64,000 bases of DNA from an uncultured Legionella sp. (GTDB taxonomy: Bacteria > Pseudomonadota > Gammaproteobacteria > Legionellales > Legionellaceae), in assembly GCA_902168255.1 (NCBI GenBank), contig CABHON010000001.1, positions 1-64,000 on the forward strand. The letters are read 5' to 3'. The position numbers and the translations under genes were made by a program. The notes below the pieces were generated by a model. That model made no database searches. It was not told where the DNA came from and saw nothing but the letters and a program-made list of their open reading frames with translations. Below, piece by piece: positions 49,253 through 59,067 of this stretch. Every line of letters begins with the position of its first letter. Positions within the stretch are counted from its first letter, which is position 1.

Positions 49253-50047
49253 ATGAAACAATCTCGCTTTCTTTTAACTAGTTTTATCCTATTATTATTC
49301 AGCTTTAATTGTTTTGCTGAGGGTAATTTTTATCAAACAACCTCGCCTGTTCAAAATACTTATCAAGTGCAACAAACCTGGCTGTACTATTATGAGAGTG
49401 GCCAATATGAAAAGGACATCCAAATTACAATTGATCAAATTAAAGCCAAAGTAGATGCTCTGCTAAAACAGAATGTCCATTCTCAGAAAAAATTAGCTGC
49501 CGTATTTGATATCGACGAAACAGTACTTTCTAATTGGCCTATAATAAAGAAAAGCAAATTTATCTATTACCCTGTCCCCTTTAGGGCATGGATAAATAAA
49601 GCACAAGCAAAACCCATCATCCCCGTAACAACTTTTTATCATTATCTGCAGGCAAATAACGTCGCCATCTTTTTTATTACTGGAAGATCAGAGAGTTTGC
49701 GTCAAGCAACCATAAAAAATTTAAACGCCGCGGGACTTACTGGATACAAAGCCCTTTACTTGATGCCAAATTCAGAACCAACCCATAAAATCGTCAATGT
49801 GGCCTCTTACAAAACAAATATACGCCACTTAATTGAGTCCCAAGGATATGACATCATCGTATCCATTGGAGATCAATACAGTGATCTTTGCGGTAGTTAT
49901 GCTGACAATTTAGTTAAATTGCCCAACCCTTTTTACTTTATTCCAGGGTGTTCGGCCAAACAAATTTGTCAGTGGGCAACGCCTGATTCTCTGTATGCTA
50001 AACAGTGGAAAGAGGTTTGCCCTATTTTGTATGGGGATAAGATGTAA
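49253..50047 (+). CDS. HAD class III acid phosphatase, secreted
   Basis: 264 aa. Signal peptide (1-22, ending CFA). The HAD nucleophile motif is FDIDETVLSN (about 84-93) and motif II FFITGRSES (about 139-147). DQYSDL near 204 supplies the last Asp residues. The family includes class B acid phosphatases and lipoprotein e(P4). It dephosphorylates nucleotides or other phosphomonoesters in the periplasm. It ends just before an inverted-repeat element. Confidence 0.87.
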   Translation: MKQSRFLLTSFILLLFSFNCFAEGNFYQTTSPVQNTYQVQQTWLYYYESGQYEKDIQITIDQIKAKVDALLKQNVHSQKKLAAVFDIDETVLSNWPIIKKSKFIYYPVPFRAWINKAQAKPIIPVTTFYHYLQANNVAIFFITGRSESLRQATIKNLNAAGLTGYKALYLMPNSEPTHKIVNVASYKTNIRHLIESQGYDIIVSIGDQYSDLCGSYADNLVKLPNPFYFIPGCSAKQICQWATPDSLYAKQWKEVCPILYGDKM

Positions 50048-50053
50048 TATTAA

Positions 50054-50580
50054 TTGTTGCATGGATAAATAAGCAAGCCAAAGTTAAAGAGCCCGATTGA
50101 GTTTGGGACTCCACGAAATACCAACGAAGCGTGCTTCTCCCTTTGGGAGAAGATGCCCGACAGGGCAGATGAGGGGAAATTACTGTTGTAACTTTTGTAC
50201 TTTAGCTCAAATGACTTCCAATACACCGGCAATATTAGTAAAAATTTCTTCATTACTCACACTTAATACATGATAGCCCAGCGATTTAAAATAATGTGTT
50301 CTTTTTGCGTCATTGATATTTCTTCGTAGGATTTTAGCGTAGTGAGTAATAGGCGTTTAGTACGTTGTCTCATCAAGCATGCTCCTGTTGGACTTAATAA
50401 AAAGGCAAGAACAAAACGAGAAAGAATAAATCAACGAAAAAATATGGTCATTTATTTTCCCTCATCTGCCCTGTCGGGCATCTTCTCCCAAAGGGAGAAG
50501 CACGCTTCGTTGATATTTCGTGGAGTGCCAAACTCAATCGGGCTCTTTAACTTTGGCTTGCTTGCTTATCCACGCAACAA
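50054..50580. mobile_element. Inverted-repeat element with decayed DUF559 cargo, copy 2
   Basis: Arms 50054-50180 and 50454-50580 are 127 bp and inverted, with about six mismatches. Ends read TTGTTGC / GCAACAA. Hairpin CTTCTCCCTTTGGGAGAAG and GCCCGACAGGGC occur in each arm. The centre (273 bp) carries a truncated DUF559 gene. The arms resemble each other far more than they resemble those of copy 1. It fills the 627-bp gap 50048-50674 together with about 95 bp showing no gene. Confidence 0.8.
50207..50350 (-). pseudogene. DUF559 endonuclease remnant with internal deletion
   Basis: One open minus-strand frame of about 48 codons reads YAKILRRNINDAKRTH then YFKSLGYHVLSVSNEEIFTN and IAGVLEVI before TGA. 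This joins the N-terminal DUF559 motif (AxxLRxNxTDAE) directly to the C-terminal motif (LGYxVLRxxNxEV...GVLExI), so the catalytic middle is deleted in frame. No start codon. Confidence 0.65.
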
Positions 50581-50674
50581 TGCCGCACTGGAATGACACA
50601 GTGGTTTGTTATGAACTTTTAGTAACAGATTATCCTTTGCCCAGAGAATGGACTCGCGAAGCATTACTGAAAAA

Positions 50675-51184
50675 TCACTCAACCTCTTCCCAACTAGACG
50701 ATCCAGATTGTCCCGGACCTGAAAATACTTTCACCACAATTTTATGGATGCAGTGATCTTTCAATTGTTTTTTATCTTTGATCATTTCTTCGATAAACCA
50801 ACGCGAAAGCTCTTCTACTGTAATATTACTGACAGGAATAATCGTCACATCTGAAGGAATAAAAGGGATTTTCTCATTATTAAACGTAAACCAGATATAA
50901 CCGTTTTCTTCTTTCCAGGTTAAGTAGGGTGACTTTCCTGGCATAAGAAATGTTTGATTTAATTTATGGCATAAATCATGTAAATATTTTTTATAAAATC
51001 GATAATCAAAATTTAACCCCAGATCATCTACCCAAGTAGATAATGCAACGCCCACTTGATAGTTATGCCCATGAAAATTTTCACGCTCCGTGGCAGAGAA
51101 AATAGTAAAATGACCTGCCGAAAATTTCATTGATTCTTTTTGAAGTTCAATGACACTCAATTGTTTTTGTTTATTGTGGTTCAT
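50675..51184 (-). CDS. queD: 6-pyruvoyltetrahydropterin synthase/QueD family protein
   Basis: 169 aa. Zn-binding His residues in SAGHFT (23-28) and HGHNYQV (38-44). It has the usual PTPS body, with NFDYRFYK (58-65) followed later by VSNITVEELSRWF (118-130), but the C-terminal catalytic His-Glu region is less clear. It probably makes 6-carboxytetrahydropterin for queuosine, or a related pterin step; length is longer than E. coli QueD (about 120 aa). It overlaps midA by 4 bp. Confidence 0.78.
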   Translation of the reverse strand: MNHNKQKQLSVIELQKESMKFSAGHFTIFSATERENFHGHNYQVGVALSTWVDDLGLNFDYRFYKKYLHDLCHKLNQTFLMPGKSPYLTWKEENGYIWFTFNNEKIPFIPSDVTIIPVSNITVEELSRWFIEEMIKDKKQLKDHCIHKIVVKVFSGPGQSGSSSWEEVE

Positions 51185-52326
51185 AAGTTCTGTCGTTTAT
51201 CAAAATGTTCAAATCCAGGAAAGGGAAAAATATCCAAGTTTTTAGTCAATGCCATTACTTTAAACAACTCTCCCATTTCACTAGGAGAAGTAAGAAGGTT
51301 AACGGCAGTTTTAGCTTCATAAGAATTTGCTTGCTCTGCGTACAAAGATAAAAGTCCAGCATTCATTAAAAAAGCGGCCTGTTGCGTATAACCTGCGACC
51401 GAAAATCCAGCGTCCATGGCTTTTTCAGCTACATCTGTAAAATCCACATGTGTCGTAATATCTTGAAGGCCAACTTGATGATAAGGATCGGCATGCGTTC
51501 GTTGCCGTTGGTGGCACATTAATGTTCCCATATGACGATCAGGATGATAAAACTCGTGCTTTGGAAAACCATAATCAATAAATAAAGCAGCTCCCAGCTC
51601 CAAAGAAGCCGAAAGTTCCTCAAAAAAAACGTTTAATTGGGGTAACCTTTCAGATTGATAAGGTATTGCTAATTCATTAGGCAAATTTTGTTCTCGAATA
51701 AATTCAGCAAGTTGCACAATATTATCGTCGTTTGTTTTTCTATATTCTTCTTGAAATTCATTATCAGCATAATTAACAAACAATTCAAAACACTCTTTAT
51801 TCGTCACTTGAAAACGTTGCGCAGGCATAGCATCCAATACTTCATTCGCAATGACAATGCCTTTGAAAGGTTTTTTAGGTAATTGGTCTAACCATTCAAT
51901 GGGCACTATTTGGTTTTTCAAACGTTCTTGTTGTTGTTCACGAAGACCATAACTGGGATCTAAAATCCAATACGCTTTTGGTAACGTCCCTAATTTTGCT
52001 AATCCCGTTAATAGATCTTCTGCAAGTTTTCCACTACCTGCCCCGAACTCAAGAATGACAGCGTCAGGTATTTGTTTTAATAAAGCATGGCAAACATTGG
52101 CCAATGACTGCCCAAAAAGTGGTGATAATTCCGGCGCCGTCACAAAATCTTTTTCTTCCGTAGCACCGAAAATATGGGGGTGAGCCATGTAATACCCTAA
52201 TCCCGGTGTATATAAAGCATCGTGCATATATTCAGAAAAAGGGATCCCACCTGCTTTTTGAATTTTATCAATAATATAAGTTTTCAGCGCTTCATGGCGC
52301 TGAATATCAGATAAATTTTGTTGCAT
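51181..52326 (-). CDS. SAM-dependent methyltransferase, MidA/NDUFAF7 family
   Basis: 381 aa. FVTAPELSPLFGQSLA (about 48-63) and the SAM motif ILEFGAGSGKLAEDLL (about 77-92) are diagnostic, together with IANEVLDAMPAQRF (about 147-160). The mitochondrial homologue methylates a complex I subunit arginine. The bacterial role is not settled. The queD-like gene follows with ATGA overlap. Confidence 0.9.
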   Translation of the reverse strand: MQQNLSDIQRHEALKTYIIDKIQKAGGIPFSEYMHDALYTPGLGYYMAHPHIFGATEEKDFVTAPELSPLFGQSLANVCHALLKQIPDAVILEFGAGSGKLAEDLLTGLAKLGTLPKAYWILDPSYGLREQQQERLKNQIVPIEWLDQLPKKPFKGIVIANEVLDAMPAQRFQVTNKECFELFVNYADNEFQEEYRKTNDDNIVQLAEFIREQNLPNELAIPYQSERLPQLNVFFEELSASLELGAALFIDYGFPKHEFYHPDRHMGTLMCHQRQRTHADPYHQVGLQDITTHVDFTDVAEKAMDAGFSVAGYTQQAAFLMNAGLLSLYAEQANSYEAKTAVNLLTSPSEMGELFKVMALTKNLDIFPFPGFEHFDKRQNL

Positions 52327-52460
52327 TGATTAATTTAAAATTTAAAAGTAATCGTATTATTTTACAGGAATTTCGTTGTATTGATAAGAGAAGACTCTCA
52401 AAGCATAAAGTTACAGTAGGAATGCATAACATTCATTCCTACAGGTCATTCCAATTGGTA

Positions 52461-52626
52461 CGTCATTGCGAGGAATATTTTCATTTGCACCAAAGCGTAG
52501 CGAGGGTGCAAATGAAAAATATGACGAAGCAATCCAGCAACAATCATCCAATGAATATAGATGCCTGGATTGCCGCGTCGCTTTATTGCTCCGCTACGCT
52601 GCGCAATACCACTCCTCGCAATGACG
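52461..52626. repeat. Palindromic repeat family B, copy 3
   Basis: 166 bp with ends CGTCATTGCGAGGA / TCCTCGCAATGACG. Inner arms are GCAATCCAG (with an imperfect partner) and CTGGATTGCCGCG. Module ATTGCTCCGCTACGCTGCGC occurs as in copy 1. It fills the gap between midA and the 593-residue protein gene. Confidence 0.82.
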
Positions 52627-52646
52627 GGCTACGTAAGAAGATTGCT

Positions 52647-54428
52647 CTAAATACGGGTACCTTTTACTCGATGTTCTACATTTAATCTCGTTGATAAAGC
52701 AGCATCTAAGGCTTCTTGATCATTAACAGCTCCAACTCTCTGATTACCTAAAGCTCTAGACATAGATTCAGCTAAAAGACTTTGCCTAGCCGGTTTAACC
52801 GGTGAGCTTTCAGTGGATGAAGTGCCTTCTTCAATAGCCGGAAGAGCCTTGAGTCTAATTTCAGCATCTTTTTCTTTTGCAAATCTTTGAAGAGCCCTAC
52901 TTATTGAAACGTTCTCAGGTGATTGACTAATTTTACCTAAGTTATCAGGAGATTCTGATTTCAATATTTGTCGAGGTAATTCATTGATAGTATAAGCCAT
53001 ACAATAGGCAAAATCCCTTTCTTCCTCAAGAGTAACAACCTGTGTTGAACGCTCATCAGGTAAAGATTCATGTTTATTATCTTTTAATGACTGTAAAACA
53101 TTTTCTGGCAATGTTTGTGAAGACATATTATTGACAACATCAATTGTTTTTTGCTTCAAAACTCCTGTTCTATAAATTAATGAAGCTATTAAATGGTATC
53201 TATCCTCATCGCTTATTTCATTAGAAGATGGCATATTTCTTACAATTTGTATAACTGCATTACATAAAGGGGATAAAAATTTTGAACAAGTTTTTTTAAT
53301 GTGTAAAGCGGCTCTTTTCTCTAACGTTGAACCTAACTCTTTTTCTTTAGCGCCTAATTTAATAGTATTTGCATCAAAAAAATCATTGAATAAATTTTTT
53401 GGTTTGCTCTTTAATGCTGTACCAACACGGGCATTGTATTTGAGTTCATCCGCTGCTGAATTTAAAGGTTTTTGATCGCTAACACCTACCAATTTTTCAC
53501 CAAAATAACTTGTAAACGCTACAGAATTAGGTATATTTGACTCAGCAGCAACAGAATTGATTATATTAAGGGTAGACTTTGCTTTATCAGCAGTATCTAA
53601 AAGTGCTCGAATAACGCCCAGTACACAATTGGTTAATGCTACTTTATCTAGTTCAGCTGAAATAGCCAATCTTAACTCATCAAATAATATTTCGTCCGAT
53701 AGAAGATTTTTCAAATAATCTAAAGCAACAACCCGACAAGGACTTAACACTAAAGATAAAACCTCATTAACTTTATCTTTTGCTGTTTTTTGAACCGTAG
53801 GCTGCTTAGGTTTTTTAGGATTTCGAGAATTTATTGAAGAATTGCTGTTCAAAGAAGCTCGCGAAGCAACAGAGGGAGCAAGATCGCTTCTTGCAGTCAC
53901 AACACTACTCACCGCACTATTAACACTATGAACACTTTTGGTATCATCGTTATCAACGTCAGATTCAGGAAAAAGCTCTCTAACAACTGGTGGTGGAGCA
54001 TCTGCTATTGCTTCAAAATTATCAGGAACAGGATCATCTACTTCATTAGTTTCAGCCATTGTTTGATTGTTTATAAAAGCGGCAGGCACGACAAAAAGTC
54101 GCCCATCTAATAGTGGATGTTGATCAAGGCTTCCATCGATATCGATGCCAAATTTATTTTCTAAAATCATTCTTACATTCACACGTAATTCTTTTTCAGT
54201 TGCTTTTTGACCTCTTGTCTTTTGCTCATAGGCTAGCATCATCTCAGAAAAATCACGTATTTTTATACCAAATATAGCCCCTTCATTTATTTTTTCTTGG
54301 TCATCTTTGCGAAAAAAATTATACATATGAGCAGGTACATATAAAATCTTTTCCATGAGCTTTTGCTCAGCAAGTGTCCGTTCTGTTGACTGGGTTGTTG
54401 TATTTGGTTTGGATTTATAATTTCCCAT
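52647..54428 (-). CDS. Large protein of unknown function, Ser/Asp-rich linker, candidate effector
   Basis: 593 aa; no family recognised. Residues 1-115 look folded. 120-215 is a disordered linker rich in Asp, Ser and Asn with SVHSVNSAVSSVV, and a KKPKQP basic patch follows. About 220-440 is predominantly helical. The C-terminus is rich in Ser, Glu and Arg. MGNYKSK at the start could be an N-myristoylation-like signal (M-G-x-x-x-S/K), as used by some effectors inside host cells. The weak likeness of residues about 225-400 to a RasGAP-type helical domain is not strong enough to call. Ends 21 bp from the repeat at 52461-52626. Confidence 0.65.
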   Translation of the reverse strand: MGNYKSKPNTTTQSTERTLAEQKLMEKILYVPAHMYNFFRKDDQEKINEGAIFGIKIRDFSEMMLAYEQKTRGQKATEKELRVNVRMILENKFGIDIDGSLDQHPLLDGRLFVVPAAFINNQTMAETNEVDDPVPDNFEAIADAPPPVVRELFPESDVDNDDTKSVHSVNSAVSSVVTARSDLAPSVASRASLNSNSSINSRNPKKPKQPTVQKTAKDKVNEVLSLVLSPCRVVALDYLKNLLSDEILFDELRLAISAELDKVALTNCVLGVIRALLDTADKAKSTLNIINSVAAESNIPNSVAFTSYFGEKLVGVSDQKPLNSAADELKYNARVGTALKSKPKNLFNDFFDANTIKLGAKEKELGSTLEKRAALHIKKTCSKFLSPLCNAVIQIVRNMPSSNEISDEDRYHLIASLIYRTGVLKQKTIDVVNNMSSQTLPENVLQSLKDNKHESLPDERSTQVVTLEEERDFAYCMAYTINELPRQILKSESPDNLGKISQSPENVSISRALQRFAKEKDAEIRLKALPAIEEGTSSTESSPVKPARQSLLAESMSRALGNQRVGAVNDQEALDAALSTRLNVEHRVKGTRI

Positions 54429-54577
54429 AGTATGTAATACTCTCTCGTTGTTTAGTTTAATAAATATATCTTTTAGATAAGAGTGCTAACTATCCGTAAT
54501 GAATTAGCGCTCTTAATTCTTGAAGACTTTGCTTAGTAAGAATCCATTTATCTTAAATTCATGTTACTCAGTTAAGG

Positions 54578-56113
54578 CTAATGATTCAGACTTACAGTAC
54601 TCTGTCTTTCTGATTCTTGATCATCTAAATCAGCTACAGATTCCATATCGAAATTACTGATGCTAGAAACTTTACTTGCTGATTTTGTTCCCTTTTGACT
54701 TTCATCTTTGCTTCTTGCAGAATTTAATAACGCCGTAAAATTTGCCGCTAAATTTGCCGCGGTTAACAGCGACTTATCGGTTGACTGCGGCTTAATTGGA
54801 GACAATTGAATGCCTGTTTCAGACCCATTTTGTGACACAGCGTCTAAATCAGCAACTGGCACTTCATCTTCTTCTCCAAGATCATGAGATCCCGCATTAG
54901 ATGCACTTTCTTCTTCATCATCTTCCTCATCTAGATCAGCCGCGTCATCTACTTCAGGTTCATCACCAAAATCAGAAACATCATCAAGATTAAGCTCTTG
55001 CGGCTCAACATAACACGACAACAACTGGTTAGAACCAAGTAAATTTCTTGCTGATTCTAAGAAGTCATCATTAGTGAACAATGCTCTTTCATGAGAATCT
55101 GAAAAAAATAAGTTATTTAATGTTGTTTGACCAAATAAAAAGCTTAAAGATTTAGGTTCTAATGCTTTTTTAAATTCTGAACATAAAAGAGGATTAGAAC
55201 GAATGAGCACTAATAATTGGTTACGATCAAATTTTTGGGCTTTTTGCTTTAAACCAACATTAATAGTAATTTCATTACCTTTTTGTTTCAAAGCGTTAAT
55301 TACTTTTTGAACAAACTTTTGTTCTTGTGTTGTTCTATCCCAAGGGAACATAGCAATGGCATTTTTAGCCGCTAAAATTTCCTCATTTGTTTTAAGAAGA
55401 ATGGCGTTGTTTAAAACAATATTATCTGCTTCAGTTCGATCAGCTTCTGGCTTGTCTTGTAAGTTTTTGATTTGTTGTGCAATAAAAGCTCTAGACTTTT
55501 CTCTATGCAGACCAACCAAAAAGCTTAATACATTCTCATCTGTACTGAAATCTAATTCTCGTAATGCCGCTTCCTTTCTACTCTTTTCGGCTTTGCTATG
55601 AATGTTTAACATGGCATAAAAAGCTTTGTTATCTCTAATAGCCTTGGTTAAAACGTTTAAGCCATTAAATGTAGCTGCAGCTATTTCAGTTGTTTGTTCG
55701 TTAGAAATATCTAAATCGAGTAATGCATTGAGATGAGAATAAAGTAAAGGTTCTTTATCTCCCCAGGCAATCAATTTAGCAAAAAGATAACTTGCATATC
55801 GCTTACTGTTTTGCTCATTAAGTTGATAGTGAAAAGCATTACAGATAAGAAGTAACATATCGGTATCTTTACAACGCTTTACTTTTTCTTTAAACAAATG
55901 GAATTTGTCATCATCCTTTTTTCTAGCGTCTTGAACTATCGCAGGGATTTTCTTTGAATTGGTTAATTCCACTAAATGATAGTCAAAGGATTCTTTTTTA
56001 CGTGAACTATCACCCTTCCGTTTGTTTGGATAAACAGTCGTCTTATCGCCTTGTGTCCTTAATAATTCTAGATCAGGACGCAGGGTCATTACAGGAATAG
56101 CAGAAATAGCCAT
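54578..56113 (-). CDS. Large acidic protein of unknown function, candidate effector
   Basis: 511 aa; no family recognised. Residues 50-370 are helix-rich and charged. Residues about 375-420 form a strongly acidic tract (DLDEEDDEEE region), followed by a Ser/Asn-rich tail. The C-terminus (DLDDQESERQSTVSLNH) is Glu/Ser-rich, similar to the E-block signals of Dot/Icm effectors. It lies just upstream of the 593-residue gene on the same strand (149-bp gap), and both share an acidic/Ser-rich disordered segment. Dot/Icm secretion is an inference; no secretion genes are in this window. Confidence 0.65.
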   Translation of the reverse strand: MAISAIPVMTLRPDLELLRTQGDKTTVYPNKRKGDSSRKKESFDYHLVELTNSKKIPAIVQDARKKDDDKFHLFKEKVKRCKDTDMLLLICNAFHYQLNEQNSKRYASYLFAKLIAWGDKEPLLYSHLNALLDLDISNEQTTEIAAATFNGLNVLTKAIRDNKAFYAMLNIHSKAEKSRKEAALRELDFSTDENVLSFLVGLHREKSRAFIAQQIKNLQDKPEADRTEADNIVLNNAILLKTNEEILAAKNAIAMFPWDRTTQEQKFVQKVINALKQKGNEITINVGLKQKAQKFDRNQLLVLIRSNPLLCSEFKKALEPKSLSFLFGQTTLNNLFFSDSHERALFTNDDFLESARNLLGSNQLLSCYVEPQELNLDDVSDFGDEPEVDDAADLDEEDDEEESASNAGSHDLGEEDEVPVADLDAVSQNGSETGIQLSPIKPQSTDKSLLTAANLAANFTALLNSARSKDESQKGTKSASKVSSISNFDMESVADLDDQESERQSTVSLNH

Positions 56114-56421
56114 AATTCAAAATACCTTACTTGTCTTAAATATAGACAATTATTAAAATAAAATTAAGAACTTTTACAGTTCAAACAAAACGTTAACCTT
56201 AGGGAAAACTTATATTTGTATTCTACAAATTTAAGCTAAGAAATTCAACAAAAAATTTATGAAATCATTTCCTTGCAAGAAAATATTTGTTAAATTTATT
56301 CGGATTAGCTTGTGCCAACAATTAGCTGTGAGTATATAAGATATTCGGCCAGCTGAAAAACTTATTGCCCGGAATATAATTTCTTGAAATCTTTGGCAAA
56401 TTATTGAATAATCGTCGCATT
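56114..56421. other. Intergenic region between divergent genes
   Basis: 308 bp, AT-rich, between the 511-residue gene and argS. It must hold promoters for both directions, but I see no clear -35/-10 pair, hairpin or RNA gene. Confidence 0.5.
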
Positions 56422-58185
56422 ATGAAAAAAGCTTTACATACCCTGATTAAACAATCATTAAATGAACTCTTTCCGTCTCAAGAATTGCCGGAATTTCACT
56501 TAGAAAACACTAAAGATCCGAAGCATGGGGATTATGCATGTAATTTTGCGCTAGTTTCAGCAAAAATTATCGGAAAGCCACCACGTGAGATTGCCCAAAG
56601 CATTATTTCGTCTTTACCATCCACGTCATGGATCGAAAAAACAGAGATAGCAGGGCCTGGTTTTATTAATTTTAAGCTTTCACCTGTTGCCCATTATCAA
56701 GTAGTGCAGGATGTACTAAATCAAAAAGAAAATTTTGGAAAATCCACAATCGGCAATAATCAAAAGATTCTTTTAGAGTTTATTTCATCTAATCCTACTG
56801 GCCCTCTTCATGTTGGCCATGGACGTGGCGCTGCATTTGGTTCTTCATTAGCCAATTTGCTTCGTACTGCCGGATTTAATGTTGATTGCGAGTATTACAT
56901 CAATGATGCCGGTCGACAAATGGAAATTTTGGCGGCGAGTGTGTGGTTGCGGTATTTGGCGTTAGTTCATCCACAGAATACGTTTATTTTCCCTGATAAT
57001 GGATACCAAGGGGATTATGTGATTGATATGGCTCAAACATTACTTGCACAAGTAAATGATCGCTATGCACATATTGCAGTTGACGCTCTTTTTAAGGATT
57101 TACCTCCAGACGAAAAAGAGGGTGGTGACAAAGAGATTTATATTGATGCGATTATTGCACGCGCTTCAGAATTGCTGGGGCGAGAAGCATTCCAAGAGAT
57201 TCAAGCATTTGCAACAGATGCAATCATGGACGATATCAAACAGGATTTAGCTGAGTTTAGGGTACATTTCGAATCATGGTTTTCTGAAAAAAAATTATTT
57301 GATGATGGCTCTTTAGAAAAAGGGATTGAAGCACTAAAGCAATCTGGGTTTACCGAAGAAAAAGAAGGTGCTTTGTGGTTTAAAGCGACTCATTTTGGTG
57401 ATGAAAAAGATCGAGTACTTATTCGTGCCAATGGCAAACCCACCTATTTTGCTTCAGATGTGGCCTATCACTGGAATAAATATTCTCGTGGTTATGAAAA
57501 GTTAATTAATGTATTTGGTGCGGATCATCATGGTTACATCCCTCGATTGAAAGCTGTAGTTGAAGCATTAGGTAAAGATCCTAGTGCACTAGAAATACTA
57601 CTGGTTCAATTTGCTATTCTGTATCGCGGAAAAGAGCGTGTTTCCATGTCGACACGCAGTGGTTCTTTCATTACCCTGCGTCAATTACGTGAAGAAACTG
57701 GCAACGATGCCGCTCGATTTTTTTACATTCAACGTAAATCAGATCAACATTTAGATTTTGATTTAGAACTCGCGAAATCCCAATCCAGCGAAAATCCTGT
57801 ATATTATGTGCAATATGCGCATGCACGCATTTGTAGTATTTTCAAACAAATGACTGAAAAGAAATTTAAGTTTGATCAAGAAAAAGGATTACAAGCATTA
57901 AACAGTGGTAATGTTTTATCACTGGAACATGAGTTACAGTTAGCCAAAACCCTCTTACAATATCCTGAAATGATTGAAACGTCGGCCATTTCTCGCGAAC
58001 CACATCAAATAGCACATTATTTGCGTGAGTTAGCAAACCATTTTCATACTTACTATAACGCGTGTGTTTTTCTTGTAGATGATGACATATTGCGCAATGC
58101 TCGGCTATGTCTTATCATGGCGACCCAACAAATATTAAAAAATGGCTTGACCTTGTTAGGTGTCACAGCCCCAGACTCTATGTAG
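56422..58185 (+). CDS. argS: Arginyl-tRNA synthetase
   Basis: 587 aa from the ATG at 56422 (a TTG at 56404 gives six extra residues). The class I HIGH region is SNPTGPLHVGHGRGAA (about 123-138). The KMSKS-like region is VSMSTRSG (about 401-408), as usual for bacterial ArgRS. The N-terminal Arg-S additional domain and the C-terminal DALR anticodon domain are present. The SPOR protein gene follows after 11 bp. Confidence 0.97.
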   Translation: MKKALHTLIKQSLNELFPSQELPEFHLENTKDPKHGDYACNFALVSAKIIGKPPREIAQSIISSLPSTSWIEKTEIAGPGFINFKLSPVAHYQVVQDVLNQKENFGKSTIGNNQKILLEFISSNPTGPLHVGHGRGAAFGSSLANLLRTAGFNVDCEYYINDAGRQMEILAASVWLRYLALVHPQNTFIFPDNGYQGDYVIDMAQTLLAQVNDRYAHIAVDALFKDLPPDEKEGGDKEIYIDAIIARASELLGREAFQEIQAFATDAIMDDIKQDLAEFRVHFESWFSEKKLFDDGSLEKGIEALKQSGFTEEKEGALWFKATHFGDEKDRVLIRANGKPTYFASDVAYHWNKYSRGYEKLINVFGADHHGYIPRLKAVVEALGKDPSALEILLVQFAILYRGKERVSMSTRSGSFITLRQLREETGNDAARFFYIQRKSDQHLDFDLELAKSQSSENPVYYVQYAHARICSIFKQMTEKKFKFDQEKGLQALNSGNVLSLEHELQLAKTLLQYPEMIETSAISREPHQIAHYLRELANHFHTYYNACVFLVDDDILRNARLCLIMATQQILKNGLTLLGVTAPDSM

Positions 58186-58196
58186 ACGAAAAAATT

Positions 58197-59060
58197 ATGT
58201 CGAGAAACGATTACGCTAAATTATCGCCACGTGGCGACCAACGATACCGAAAAAACCAACATCCACATGCGCCTAAATCAGGCTACTTTGTTTTATTGCT
58301 CCTTGTCATTATAGGCATTACTGGTTATTACGTTTTTTCACGCGGCATTCTTTTTTCTAAAAATCATGAAGAAGTTAATCAGCAACCTGCCAAAACACCA
58401 GAAGCGCCACCTAAACCAGCCAAACCGCGTTTTGAATTTTATACATTACTCTCGAAAGAAACAGTACCTGTTTCTCGAAATAACAATGGTGAAAATAACA
58501 GTGCGACGGTAACAGCTGATGCAACAACAACACCTGAAGAAGCCGCTGCCCTAAAAGCCGCTCAAGAAAAGGAAAAAGAAAAAAAAGCAGCCGAGGCTTT
58601 CAAAGTCAATGATACTGCAGCGCTTGAAACTGCACCGACAGGGGTACCTTCTCTTCCTCTTCAAACCAGACGAAAGGTAACTATCTCATCCACAACAGAA
58701 ACTGCAACACAACAGCCGCCTGTTACAGTTCAACAAAAAACCACTACCATGCAACAGCCTAAACCGGCTACTGTTCCTGTCCCACCTGTAACCCAAACTC
58801 AACCGAGTACGATAAATTCCAATCGTTATCTCCTACAAGTTGCTGCCCTTCAACGAATAAGTGATGTCGATCAATTAAAAGCCAAGCTGACTTTCTTAGG
58901 CTTTAATGTTTCCGTGGAACCATTCCAAAAATTTGGTACCATTTGGTATCGTATAAAAGTGGGACCCTATTTATCTCAAGAAGCTATGCAAAAAGCACGA
59001 CAAGTATTAACCAATAACCGTCTAAGTAGTATTGTCATCACTTTACCTCCAGCTAAATAA
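58197..59060 (+). CDS. SPOR-domain membrane protein (FtsN-like)
   Basis: 287 aa from the ATG at 58197. Short basic cytoplasmic N-terminus, one span (about 29-47), a long Pro/Ala/Thr/Gln-rich periplasmic linker, and a C-terminal SPOR domain starting at RYLLQVAAL (about 211) with repeats ending in VGPYLSQEA. SPOR domains bind glycan strands lacking stem peptides at the septum. Gene position after argS matches ftsN/dedD-like genes in many gammaproteobacteria. Confidence 0.85.
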   Translation: MSRNDYAKLSPRGDQRYRKNQHPHAPKSGYFVLLLLVIIGITGYYVFSRGILFSKNHEEVNQQPAKTPEAPPKPAKPRFEFYTLLSKETVPVSRNNNGENNSATVTADATTTPEEAAALKAAQEKEKEKKAAEAFKVNDTAALETAPTGVPSLPLQTRRKVTISSTTETATQQPPVTVQQKTTTMQQPKPATVPVPPVTQTQPSTINSNRYLLQVAALQRISDVDQLKAKLTFLGFNVSVEPFQKFGTIWYRIKVGPYLSQEAMQKARQVLTNNRLSSIVITLPPAK

Positions 59061-59067
59061 ACAGTTT

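Noticed and set aside
52647-54428. RasGAP-like domain in the 593-residue protein
   Set aside because: Only a loose helical resemblance; no clear arginine finger or FLR-N-LA-K signature.
56114-56145. CTTACTTGTCTTAAAT upstream of the 511-residue gene, like a PmrA box
   Set aside because: The repeat period is 9 bp rather than the expected 11, and it lies too close to the start codon.
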